DNA of 37,459 bases from a virus. Where the stretch lies: the IMG/VR virus record IMGVR_UViG_3300017783_002442, positions 1 through 37,459 of that record; one strand, given 5' to 3'. Below are positions 15,854-22,091 of the stretch, one piece after another (position 1 is the first letter of the stretch; every line of letters begins with the position of its first letter). Position numbers and translations under genes: made by a program. Under the pieces are notes generated by a model that ran no database searches, was not told the DNA's origin, and worked only from the letters and a program-made list of their open reading frames with translations.

Positions 15854-16563
15854 TCCCCGTAAATATCTAAAACTTCACTAACCGCTTTGTGTCTTTCAAT
15901 ATCACTGTGTTGAAATCTTACAATATCGATACATGAAGTCGCCCTATGTCCTTCCAGTTTTTTAACAAATTCTAAAAGACCGTTGTCAGACGCTCTATCT
16001 GCCTGCATCAAATCTCCTGTAACTACCATATATGATTTCTCACCTATTCTAGTTAACAGCATCTTCATTTGACTTGGAGTCGCATTTTGCATTTCATCTG
16101 CTACGATAAATGCTTTCTTAAATGTTCTTCCTCGCATATATGACAATGGAGCAATCTCAACTATACCGTCTTGAATCATTCCTTCTACTTCTTTTGTAGA
16201 GTAGTATTCTTTGAATACATCAAAGATAGGTCTTGTCCAAGGAGCCATTTTGTCTTCCATGGTTCCTGGTAAAAACCCAAGGTCTTCATCAACTGATACA
16301 GCTGGTCTAGTAATGATTATTTTATCAACCAACCCGTCTTTAAAATTCTTAATAGCCACCTGGACCGCAAGTAGGGTCTTACCGGTTCCCGCAGGACCAA
16401 TCCCGAAGACTATGTCTTTCTTGGGGTCCAACAGTTTTAGCATATATGTTTCTTGATTTCTATTTCTGGGTAGTATGTTTACTTGTTTTGATTGATGTGT
16501 ATTGAAGTTAATAACATTCGAACGTTGCTGTTCGTAACGCCGTTTGGCACGTTTTGCACCCAT
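15850..16563 (-). CDS. phoH: PhoH-like P-loop ATPase
   Basis: This 237-residue protein is the only - strand gene. Walker A is GIGPAGTGKT, followed by the PhoH-specific RPAVSVDEDLGFLPGTMEDKM, then FIVADEMQNATPSQMKMLLTR (Walker B) and VVTGDLMQAD. It binds and hydrolyses ATP, and its function in phages is unsettled, though it is widespread in marine phages. AAAGGAG precedes the ATG. A weak minus-strand promoter (TTTACA-N15-TATAGT) can be drawn in the upstream gap. It converges on the preceding gene with a 4-base overlap. Confidence 0.92.
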   Translation of the reverse strand: MGAKRAKRRYEQQRSNVINFNTHQSKQVNILPRNRNQETYMLKLLDPKKDIVFGIGPAGTGKTLLAVQVAIKNFKDGLVDKIIITRPAVSVDEDLGFLPGTMEDKMAPWTRPIFDVFKEYYSTKEVEGMIQDGIVEIAPLSYMRGRTFKKAFIVADEMQNATPSQMKMLLTRIGEKSYMVVTGDLMQADRASDNGLLEFVKKLEGHRATSCIDIVRFQHSDIERHKAVSEVLDIYGD

Positions 16564-16731
16564 TAAGTATCTCCTTTATGAGTTAATCTACTATAAAGGC
16601 ACCTTAAAGTTGTAAACACACAACTCTTTAGTGCATCTATAATAATACTTATCAGGTTGCGGAGCAGACATAACTGCTCACTTATAAATGTAAACCGGAT
16701 AAATAAGTGTATAAGGTATAGGTGAAAACAG
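16564..16731. promoter_or_regulatory. Divergent intergenic region with two dyads
   Basis: This is the only divergent gap. It contains two perfect 6-base inverted repeats with 6-base loops, AGTTGT/ACAACT at 16608-16625 and GAGCAG/CTGCTC at 16662-16679. Two late-type octamers for the rightward gene follow. No run of T follows either dyad on the transcribed side, so operators are more likely than terminators. Confidence 0.5.
16683..16705 (+). promoter_or_regulatory. Tandem T4-type late promoter octamers
   Basis: TATAAATG (16683-16690) and GATAAATA (16698-16705) lie in tandem, 15 bases apart. The second would initiate near 16711, giving a 21-base leader before the ATG at 16732. The Shine-Dalgarno there is weak. 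Confidence 0.65.
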
Positions 16732-17250
16732 ATGCATGATGTAATGGACATAGTTAAAAACGTAGAAGGTATATATGAAAGCGATACCGCTTTTAGTATA
16801 TTAAAAGACTTCGAACGTGTTTTAGATGAATTAGATCTATATGTGTACGAGAACTGGGAAGATGGTGAATTAGTATCAGGCCCTAATATAGAGCGTCATT
16901 GGGTATCATGTGAATTTATGTGGCCTATGGATAAAATGCCAGACCCAATGGGTGGCAAAAGATTGTTAGATTACGACTGTAAAGTATCATATAAAAAGAC
17001 TTCAGTAATTAAACCACGCAAAATACGTAAACCAGACGATATACGTGCAGGTACTAAAAAAGGTAAGCTAGACAGACATCCTTGTTGGGTAGTAGAAATT
17101 ACAATGCCTAAGGATTTGATACTTAATATATACAGTGGTTACAAAGAACAAACAGATTTCGTAAGTGAACCAGCAACAGGAACAACACAACCAGCAGTAG
17201 ATGATGTGCCACAAGATGCAGAAGTTAGTGCAGAAGGTGGAGCAGTATAA
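16732..17250 (+). CDS. Late conserved hypothetical protein
   Basis: This 172-residue protein is of unknown function. Residues 30-125 look like a compact alpha/beta domain (ENWEDGELVSGP, then FMWPMDKMPDPMGGKRLL). The last 30 residues are Thr/Pro/Ala/Glu-rich and probably disordered. It is driven by tandem late octamers and its stop overlaps the ATG of the next gene (TAATG), so the two are coupled. A virion or assembly role is inferred from late expression. No enzyme motif is visible. Confidence 0.62.
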   Translation: MHDVMDIVKNVEGIYESDTAFSILKDFERVLDELDLYVYENWEDGELVSGPNIERHWVSCEFMWPMDKMPDPMGGKRLLDYDCKVSYKKTSVIKPRKIRKPDDIRAGTKKGKLDRHPCWVVEITMPKDLILNIYSGYKEQTDFVSEPATGTTQPAVDDVPQDAEVSAEGGAV

Positions 17251-17963
17251 TGGGACTACAAACAGGTGATCTTAAAGAACTAGTTTACGATGTATTTGAA
17301 GTTGACTCATTTAAATCAAAAATGGGTGACGATAAGAACATAGTTGTAATGAGTTTTTCAACTAGAACAAAAGAGTCAGGCAGTGACTTGATGAACTTCA
17401 TAGAAAAAGGTTATCCTTTCGTATTAGATGCTGACGTAACATCAGGTGAACAACCAGATGGTACATATAAAGTATTTGTTGAAATGGAAAGATGTGCTGA
17501 ATGTCCAGAGCAAGTTGTAGAAATTATAGACGGTGTTCAAAAACTAGCCGAGCTAGACAAGATGCGTTTTAGATATTACAAAAGTTTCAAAAGCAATGAT
17601 GTAAGTGTTGAATCGGTTTCAAATACAGTACCGCTAGACAATGATGCATATGATATCAAGGTCAACGAAAACAACATGGAAAACTACAAGAACTTTTTTA
17701 ACAAAAGCTATATGGATAGTATTGAAATGTTGCAGGACAGCATTACGTTCAAAAGAAAATATAGTGGTGACTTGAAGTTAGATGTTGTTGATTTTGGTAA
17801 AACAGATGAAATTAACAAGTCTGTAACAGAGTCCTACAATGCCAATTCCTGGGCGGAGACAATTTACCTTACTAAATACTTAGGCGACTACGATATTGAA
17901 AAGTATGGAGATAAGATACTTATTTCCAATGAAGGCTATACAGTCGTAACTAAAAGGAATTAA
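17250..17963 (+). CDS. Late conserved hypothetical protein
   Basis: This 237-residue protein of mixed alpha/beta character has no membrane segment. A CAECPEQ pair of Cys occurs near residue 82 but the rest of a zinc site is missing. It is translationally coupled to the preceding gene and sits directly before the endolysin. A particle-associated or assembly role is inferred. I do not recognise the family. Confidence 0.6.
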   Translation: MGLQTGDLKELVYDVFEVDSFKSKMGDDKNIVVMSFSTRTKESGSDLMNFIEKGYPFVLDADVTSGEQPDGTYKVFVEMERCAECPEQVVEIIDGVQKLAELDKMRFRYYKSFKSNDVSVESVSNTVPLDNDAYDIKVNENNMENYKNFFNKSYMDSIEMLQDSITFKRKYSGDLKLDVVDFGKTDEINKSVTESYNANSWAETIYLTKYLGDYDIEKYGDKILISNEGYTVVTKRN

Positions 17964-17965
17964 AA

Positions 17966-18475
17966 ATGCAATCAAATTACGATAAGTGCTTAGAAACTAT
18001 TCTGCACCACGAAGGTGGCTACGTGAATCACCCTAAAGATCCAGGTGGAGAAACTAATCTAGGCGTTACAAAAAGAGTTTACGATGAATGGGGCGGAACA
18101 AAAGACATGAAAGACTTGTTAGTCGAAGATGTTGCTCCTATTTACAAAAAGAATTATTGGGACAAAATGAAGGGCGATGACCTACCAGGTGGATTAGACT
18201 TATGTGTATTCGACTTTGGTGTTAACGCAGGTCCAGGACGTTCAGCAAAATACCTACAAACTATGATTGGTACAGTAGCTGACGGTGGAATTGGTCCTAA
18301 TACATTAAAGAAAGTTGCTGAGTATGTTGATGCACACGGCATTGAGTCAACTATCGAAAATTTCCAACAAGCTAGACAAAGTTACTACGAAAGTTTAAGT
18401 ACCTTTGAAACATTTGGCAGAGGTTGGACAAGACGTGTTGACGAAACAACAGATTTAGCAAAAACAATGGTATGA
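17966..18475 (+). CDS. GH108-type N-acetylmuramidase endolysin
   Basis: This 169-residue protein has the GH108 lysozyme motif HHEGGYVNHPKDPGGETNLG at residues 14-34 with catalytic Glu16. A C-terminal peptidoglycan-binding (PG_binding_3-like) region follows, containing FDFGVNAGPGRSAKYLQ and GGIGPNTLKK. It would cleave the glycan strand of the cell wall. There is no signal peptide or N-terminal anchor, so it needs a holin to reach the wall. It opens the lysis cassette. Its TGA overlaps the ATG of the small Zn-ribbon gene. Confidence 0.9.
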   Translation: MQSNYDKCLETILHHEGGYVNHPKDPGGETNLGVTKRVYDEWGGTKDMKDLLVEDVAPIYKKNYWDKMKGDDLPGGLDLCVFDFGVNAGPGRSAKYLQTMIGTVADGGIGPNTLKKVAEYVDAHGIESTIENFQQARQSYYESLSTFETFGRGWTRRVDETTDLAKTMV

Positions 18476-18612
18476 TTAAATACTGTCAAAATTGTGGTAG
18501 AGCACACGAAGGCAGATTAATCGAAGAGTTTAAAGATGGGGATAACAAACCAATAGAAATAGTGGTTTGTGATTCTCCGAGATACGAGGAAGAAGATGGA
18601 AAAAGTAGTTAA
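18472..18612 (+). CDS. Small Zn-ribbon-like peptide
   Basis: This is a 46-residue open frame. It starts in the endolysin stop (ATGA overlap) and opens with YCQNCGRAHEG, a CxxC plus His, with a further Cys at residue 33. That is three Cys and one His, enough for a partial zinc knuckle. The overlap arrangement at both ends (17 bases into the next gene) matches true genes here. Its first codons coincide with a late promoter-like ATTAAATA, so the sequence constraint may be dual. Function unknown. Confidence 0.5.
   Translation: MIKYCQNCGRAHEGRLIEEFKDGDNKPIEIVVCDSPRYEEEDGKSS
18475..18482 (+). promoter_or_regulatory. Candidate late promoter
   Basis: ATTAAATA lies inside the first codons of the small Zn-ribbon gene. 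It is embedded in a 15-base match (GATTAAATACTGTCA) to the promoter at 10346-10360. It could drive the acyl-carrier-like and spanin genes from about 18488. Confidence 0.4.
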
Positions 18613-18820
18613 AGCAATAGCAGAACATTTAGACATTGATGTATCCAAGGTTGTACCTGAAGCATCATTAATAGATGACCTAGGTGCTGACGATTTTGAT
18701 ATTGTTGAAATGACCATTGCTATACAAAATGCAACAGGTGGAACAATTACATCAGAACAAGAAGCCAACGTTAAAACTGTTGGTGATTTTATTAAACTAG
18801 TGGAGAACAAGAATGTTTAG
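18596..18820 (+). CDS. Acyl carrier protein-like, without the phosphopantetheine serine
   Basis: This 74-residue protein follows bacterial AcpP along its whole length: a first helix, then PEASLIDDLGAD, then helices II and III. The invariant GADSLD of AcpP is replaced by GADDFD, so the Ser that carries 4'-phosphopantetheine is Asp33. It therefore cannot be activated as an acyl carrier. A mimic that sequesters AcpP partners, such as fatty-acid or lipid enzymes, is one possibility. A structural adaptor is another. ATG at 18596 is supported by GAGGAAG upstream. It lies in the lysis cassette. Confidence 0.8.
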   Translation: MEKVVKAIAEHLDIDVSKVVPEASLIDDLGADDFDIVEMTIAIQNATGGTITSEQEANVKTVGDFIKLVENKNV

Positions 18821-19298
18821 TTCTTTAAAAATTGGATTATTAATAGTAGTGTTAGCAGGTGCTGGTGGTGGCTTTATGTATGTAAAGAATCTAAAAGCAG
18901 ACTTGGCTACATCAGAAGCAAATAATCTTAAATTAGAACAAAGTGTTGAAAGTCAAAAAGCTGTTATCACACAGATGAAAGCAGACTTTGAAATGCAAAA
19001 CATAATCAAAGCAAATCTAGAAAAACAAAATGATGAATTAAAGAAAGAGTTTGCGGCACTAGATAAAAAGTTTAACAAGATAAACGGAAAAGGCGAAGTA
19101 CGTGATATTGGTGATCTCGGAATTAAGAGACCAGAGTCAGTAGAACGTATAATTAATAAAGGAAGTGCCAATGCAATGAGATGTAGTGAAATTGCAATGG
19201 GAAGTCCATTAACGGAGAAAGAGAAGAATGCAACTAAGAAATCTGAAATCAATTCTGAGTGTCCTAGTATTGCTAACCCTAACTACGTTCCTTACTAG
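18813..19298 (+). CDS. i-spanin (Rz-like)
   Basis: This 161-residue protein has an N-terminal inner-membrane anchor (residues about 6-25, IGLLIVVLAGAGGGFMYV). A long periplasmic coiled coil (about 28-95, Lys/Glu/Leu/Asn heptads) follows, then a C-terminal region with two Cys. This is the standard i-spanin layout. It is preceded by GGAG and overlaps the acyl-carrier-like gene by eight bases. The o-spanin begins inside its 3' end in another frame. It would pair with the lipoprotein to fuse inner and outer membranes at the end of lysis, which implies a Gram-negative host. Confidence 0.83.
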   Translation: MFSSLKIGLLIVVLAGAGGGFMYVKNLKADLATSEANNLKLEQSVESQKAVITQMKADFEMQNIIKANLEKQNDELKKEFAALDKKFNKINGKGEVRDIGDLGIKRPESVERIINKGSANAMRCSEIAMGSPLTEKEKNATKKSEINSECPSIANPNYVPY

Positions 19299-19620
19299 TT
19301 GCGGTACAGCAGTAAAACAGTTAGAGATCTTTAGTAAAGAAGTTGAAAGAGAACCTCTAAACCTTCCTGCTCCACTTACACCTAAACTAGAAGAAATTAA
19401 GTGGACTATTATTACGTCTGAAAATGCTGAAGAAGTGTTTGAAAAACTTAAAGCAGGTGGCGTAGATCCTGTATTGTTTGGCCTAACTGACGACGGTTAT
19501 GAAGCACTAGCTAAAAACTTTGCACAAATACGTGCTTATATGCTACAACAAGACGAAATAATCAAGTCTTACAAAGAGTACTACGAAGGTACTAAGAATA
19601 AACCCTCCAAGAACAAGTAA
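19228..19620 (+). CDS. o-spanin lipoprotein (Rz1-like)
   Basis: This 130-residue protein has a signal peptide of about 24 residues and the lipobox LTSC, with Cys25 as lipidation site. The mature part starts with a Pro-rich segment (EPLNLPAPLTP), then a predicted small alpha/beta domain. The start overlaps the i-spanin by 71 bases in a different frame, the classical overlapping spanin pair. It would sit in the inner leaflet of the outer membrane. Mature length is longer than lambda Rz1. Confidence 0.8.
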   Translation: MQLRNLKSILSVLVLLTLTTFLTSCGTAVKQLEIFSKEVEREPLNLPAPLTPKLEEIKWTIITSENAEEVFEKLKAGGVDPVLFGLTDDGYEALAKNFAQIRAYMLQQDEIIKSYKEYYEGTKNKPSKNK

Positions 19621-19625
19621 TTTCG

Positions 19626-19633
19626 AATAAATA
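19626..19633 (+). promoter_or_regulatory. T4-type late promoter
   Basis: AATAAATA, followed by C, lies between the spanin pair and the membrane-protein run. Initiation near 19639 leaves an 18-base leader with GAGGAG before the ATG at 19657. Confidence 0.65.
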
Positions 19634-19656
19634 CACATATAATACGAGGAGTATAT

Positions 19657-19938
19657 ATGTGGGAAATAATCGAAAGAATGGCTTCAGATAGACTGTGGAT
19701 CTACACAGCTCTAGTAGGGTCTTTGTTTGGTCTTGCTTTTTCAACCTATTTTAAATCAACAAGACTTGGACTTTGGATGTATGGCCACTTTGACCGCATA
19801 GCAGATTACCTTGTAGAACGTTGGGGGTGGACTTGGCTACAGCAACCAGATGATGCTTGGAGAAAGAAATATCCATACGTAACTAAAAAGATTGACGAGC
19901 TAGAAGCACGTTTAAAGAAGATAGAAAAGAAGAAGTAA
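19657..19938 (+). CDS. Small membrane protein with amphipathic tail
   Basis: This 93-residue protein has one hydrophobic segment (residues about 14-32). A Trp-rich middle (ERWGWTWLQQP) and a highly charged C-terminal helix (KKIDELEARLKKIEKKK) likely form a coiled coil. A strong GAGGAG and a late promoter precede it. Its position between the spanins and the MscS-like and holin-candidate genes suggests a lysis or membrane-protein role. The family is not recognised. Confidence 0.65.
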   Translation: MWEIIERMASDRLWIYTALVGSLFGLAFSTYFKSTRLGLWMYGHFDRIADYLVERWGWTWLQQPDDAWRKKYPYVTKKIDELEARLKKIEKKK

Positions 19939-19939
19939 A

Positions 19940-20377
19940 ATGTTTGATCAATTAGGAATGGAACTTACAGATATTTTAGCACCTTGGATTGCTATACTAA
20001 TATCTATATCGGCGGCTTTCTGGTTTAAGGACTTTGCAGTTAACTTAATGAGTGGACTGAAGTTAAAATTTAATCCTGCTTTTAACGAAGGCGATCATAT
20101 CATATTAGATGATGACGATGCTATTATTGTTAAGATAGGATTACGTGAAAGTGTATTTGGTGTATACAGAGACAAAGGATATGTTTGGAGATTTATACCC
20201 AACGATAGATTAAAGTTTCATAAAATTGAAAAAATTATAAACAAAAATTTACATTTAGATAGTGAAGCAGAAAAGGGACGTAGAATACAGGCAATGATAG
20301 ATAAGGGACAATCAGACGCAATAGCAAAAAATACAAACGCGATAAAAGATATAAAAAATGGAAAAAGAAAAACTTAA
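19940..20377 (+). CDS. MscS-like single-helix membrane protein
   Basis: This 145-residue protein has an N-terminal transmembrane helix (about 13-35), followed by a beta domain with the mechanosensitive-channel MscS pattern. FNPAFNEGDHIIL corresponds to FRAGxYVDL, and VWRFIPNDRLKFHKIEKI to the VxVPNxxI strand. Residues 100-145 are charged and probably disordered. It lacks the pore helix and cytoplasmic cage of MscS (286 residues in E. coli), so a normal channel is doubtful. It may dominantly join or block a host channel, or act in lysis. Confidence 0.6.
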   Translation: MFDQLGMELTDILAPWIAILISISAAFWFKDFAVNLMSGLKLKFNPAFNEGDHIILDDDDAIIVKIGLRESVFGVYRDKGYVWRFIPNDRLKFHKIEKIINKNLHLDSEAEKGRRIQAMIDKGQSDAIAKNTNAIKDIKNGKRKT

Positions 20378-20696
20378 TAACAAACCTATAAAGTCAGAGG
20401 GGGCGAAGCCAGTGGCGGAGACTAAAAAAGTTAATATAGAGTTAGAGGTTGATACTAATGTTGTTGACAGTTCAAAGAACAAATATCAATCACTTATTGA
20501 CCTTGCAAGAGCAGTAGACAGTTGGAGAATATTTCCACGTATTTTTATTACAACTTACATATTTTTATTATACAAAGTTGTAATTTGGTACATGGCATTA
20601 CCGAATCCTACTATGGAACAATCAGGATTGGTTAGTATCGTAGTTGGTGCTGGTGCGGCCTGGTTTGGACTTTATACCGGAACTAGCAAAAAATAG
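20358..20696 (+). CDS. Candidate holin (two-helix membrane protein)
   Basis: This 112-residue protein has a charged N-terminal 50 residues (Lys/Glu/Asp-rich). Two transmembrane helices follow at about 58-75 and 88-105 (WRIFPRIFITTYIF and SIVVGAGAAWFGLYTG), with a short tail of Thr, Gly and Lys. Two helices and a cytoplasmic charged segment fit a class II holin. It lies after the endolysin and spanin genes and overlaps the preceding frame by 20 bases. Its N-terminal charged part is longer than in lambda-type holins. The assignment is by topology and position. Confidence 0.55.
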   Translation: MEKEKLNNKPIKSEGAKPVAETKKVNIELEVDTNVVDSSKNKYQSLIDLARAVDSWRIFPRIFITTYIFLLYKVVIWYMALPNPTMEQSGLVSIVVGAGAAWFGLYTGTSKK

Positions 20697-20719
20697 CATA
20701 CTAGCCGATAAGTAATAGT

Positions 20720-21577
20720 ATGGACTATTACAATGTGTTAGGTGTTGACAAATCAGCTTCAGAATCTGAATTAAAATCGGCATACAAAAAAGCAAGTATG
20801 AAACATCACCCTGACCGTACGGGTGGAGATGATTCACAATTCAAAAAAATAAACGAAGCCTACTCAGCCCTTAAAGATCCACAAAAAAGACAGATGTATG
20901 ATCAGTTTGGAACTACTGATCCACAACAGCAAGGATTCAATCCTGGCGGTGGTACTTCATTCCACTTTAATGGTGGAGATATGAATGAAGTGTTTAGTAG
21001 ATTCTTTGGTGAAGGGTTTGCACAACCACAAAGAAGACCACAGAACCAAAGTATTACAATTGGTGCTGACATAAACATTGAAGATATAGTAAAAGGTAAA
21101 GAGCTTATAGCAACATATAGGCTACCTACTGGTAGAGAAGAAACAGTAACAATCAAAATACCCAAAGGTGTACGCCCAGGTGATACAATGAAGTATCCTG
21201 GTATGGGAGGAGATCATGTTCCCAATATGCCTAGAGGTGATCTGTTTGTAAAAGTGCGAGTCAGAAGACACCCCGACTACCAAGTAGATGGCATAAATTT
21301 ATATATAGAGAGAAACGTGAGTGTATTCGATCTACTATTAGGCACAAACATTAGAGTTGATACTTTACATGGTAGAAAGTTAAGTGTTAGTGTTCCTCCA
21401 GGCTCCAATTCAGGTACAACGTTTAGTATTAGTGGACAAGGCTTACCAGATCAAAGAAGTGGTCAAACAGGTAACTTGTATGTTAAAGTAACAGGCATAA
21501 CGCCAAACATAACGAACGAAGAAATTAGAGAAAGATTAGCGAAGATAAAAGATGAAATTGATATATCACCCAAATAG
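20720..21577 (+). CDS. dnaJ: DnaJ-family co-chaperone (type B, CbpA-like)
   Basis: This 285-residue protein has a J domain at residues 1-62 with HPD at 30-32. A Gly/Phe-rich linker (FNPGGGTSFHFNGG) and two C-terminal substrate-binding beta domains follow (IPKGVRPGDTMKYPGMGGD and VPPGSNSGTTFSISGQG). The zinc-finger domain of DnaJ is absent, as in CbpA/DjlA-type proteins. It would drive host DnaK ATP hydrolysis. It overlaps the deformylase by 26 bases. Chaperone use in virion assembly or ClpA substrate delivery is inferred. Confidence 0.9.
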   Translation: MDYYNVLGVDKSASESELKSAYKKASMKHHPDRTGGDDSQFKKINEAYSALKDPQKRQMYDQFGTTDPQQQGFNPGGGTSFHFNGGDMNEVFSRFFGEGFAQPQRRPQNQSITIGADINIEDIVKGKELIATYRLPTGREETVTIKIPKGVRPGDTMKYPGMGGDHVPNMPRGDLFVKVRVRRHPDYQVDGINLYIERNVSVFDLLLGTNIRVDTLHGRKLSVSVPPGSNSGTTFSISGQGLPDQRSGQTGNLYVKVTGITPNITNEEIRERLAKIKDEIDISPK

Positions 21578-22091
21578 TTGGTTAGAACGTAAAGTAGATC
21601 CATTTGATTTTAACAAGCTCAATGCAAAAGAGATTGAGGAACAAATGATTGAGATTATGGACAAGAACCAAGGTGTAGGACTTGCGGCTAACCAAGTCGA
21701 GCTCAATGCACAAATTTTTATTATGAAGCCAAAAGGCCTAGAAGGTTACGAAGATGATAAACCTTTTGCAATCATCAATCCTAAAATTACACAGGTAGCA
21801 CAAGAGATGATTGAAGGCGAAGAAGGCTGTTTAAGTTTTCCATTACTATACGTTAAGGTTAAAAGACCAGTAGGATTGGTAACAGAGTGTCTTGACTCTA
21901 GCGGAAAAGAGTGTACAATAGAGTTAACAGGTTGGAATGCGAGAATCTTTGGTCATGAGTATGATCATCTATATGGAATCAACTACATTGATAGAGTAAG
22001 TAGATTGAGATTAGACATGGCAAAGAAGAAGCAGAACAAATTAATGAAACGAATATCAAGACAAGTTAAGGATACTAAATTATATGGTTGA
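21552..22091 (+). CDS. def: Peptide deformylase
   Basis: This 179-residue metalloenzyme has motif 1 GVGLAANQV (41-49), motif 2 EGCLSF (91-96, metal-ligand Cys) and motif 3 HEYDHL (135-140, catalytic Glu and two His ligands). All catalytic residues are present. It removes the formyl group from nascent N-terminal Met. It is long for a phage form and keeps the C-terminal basic helix (KKKQNKLMKRI). It overlaps dnaJ by 26 bases and clpA by 8 bases, so the three are co-translated. Confidence 0.93.
   Translation: MKLIYHPNSWLERKVDPFDFNKLNAKEIEEQMIEIMDKNQGVGLAANQVELNAQIFIMKPKGLEGYEDDKPFAIINPKITQVAQEMIEGEEGCLSFPLLYVKVKRPVGLVTECLDSSGKECTIELTGWNARIFGHEYDHLYGINYIDRVSRLRLDMAKKKQNKLMKRISRQVKDTKLYG

Noticed and set aside
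16638-16643. TATAAT in the divergent region as a rightward sigma70 promoter
   Set aside because: The only -35-like match (TTGTAA) is 22 bases upstream, too far for a working promoter.
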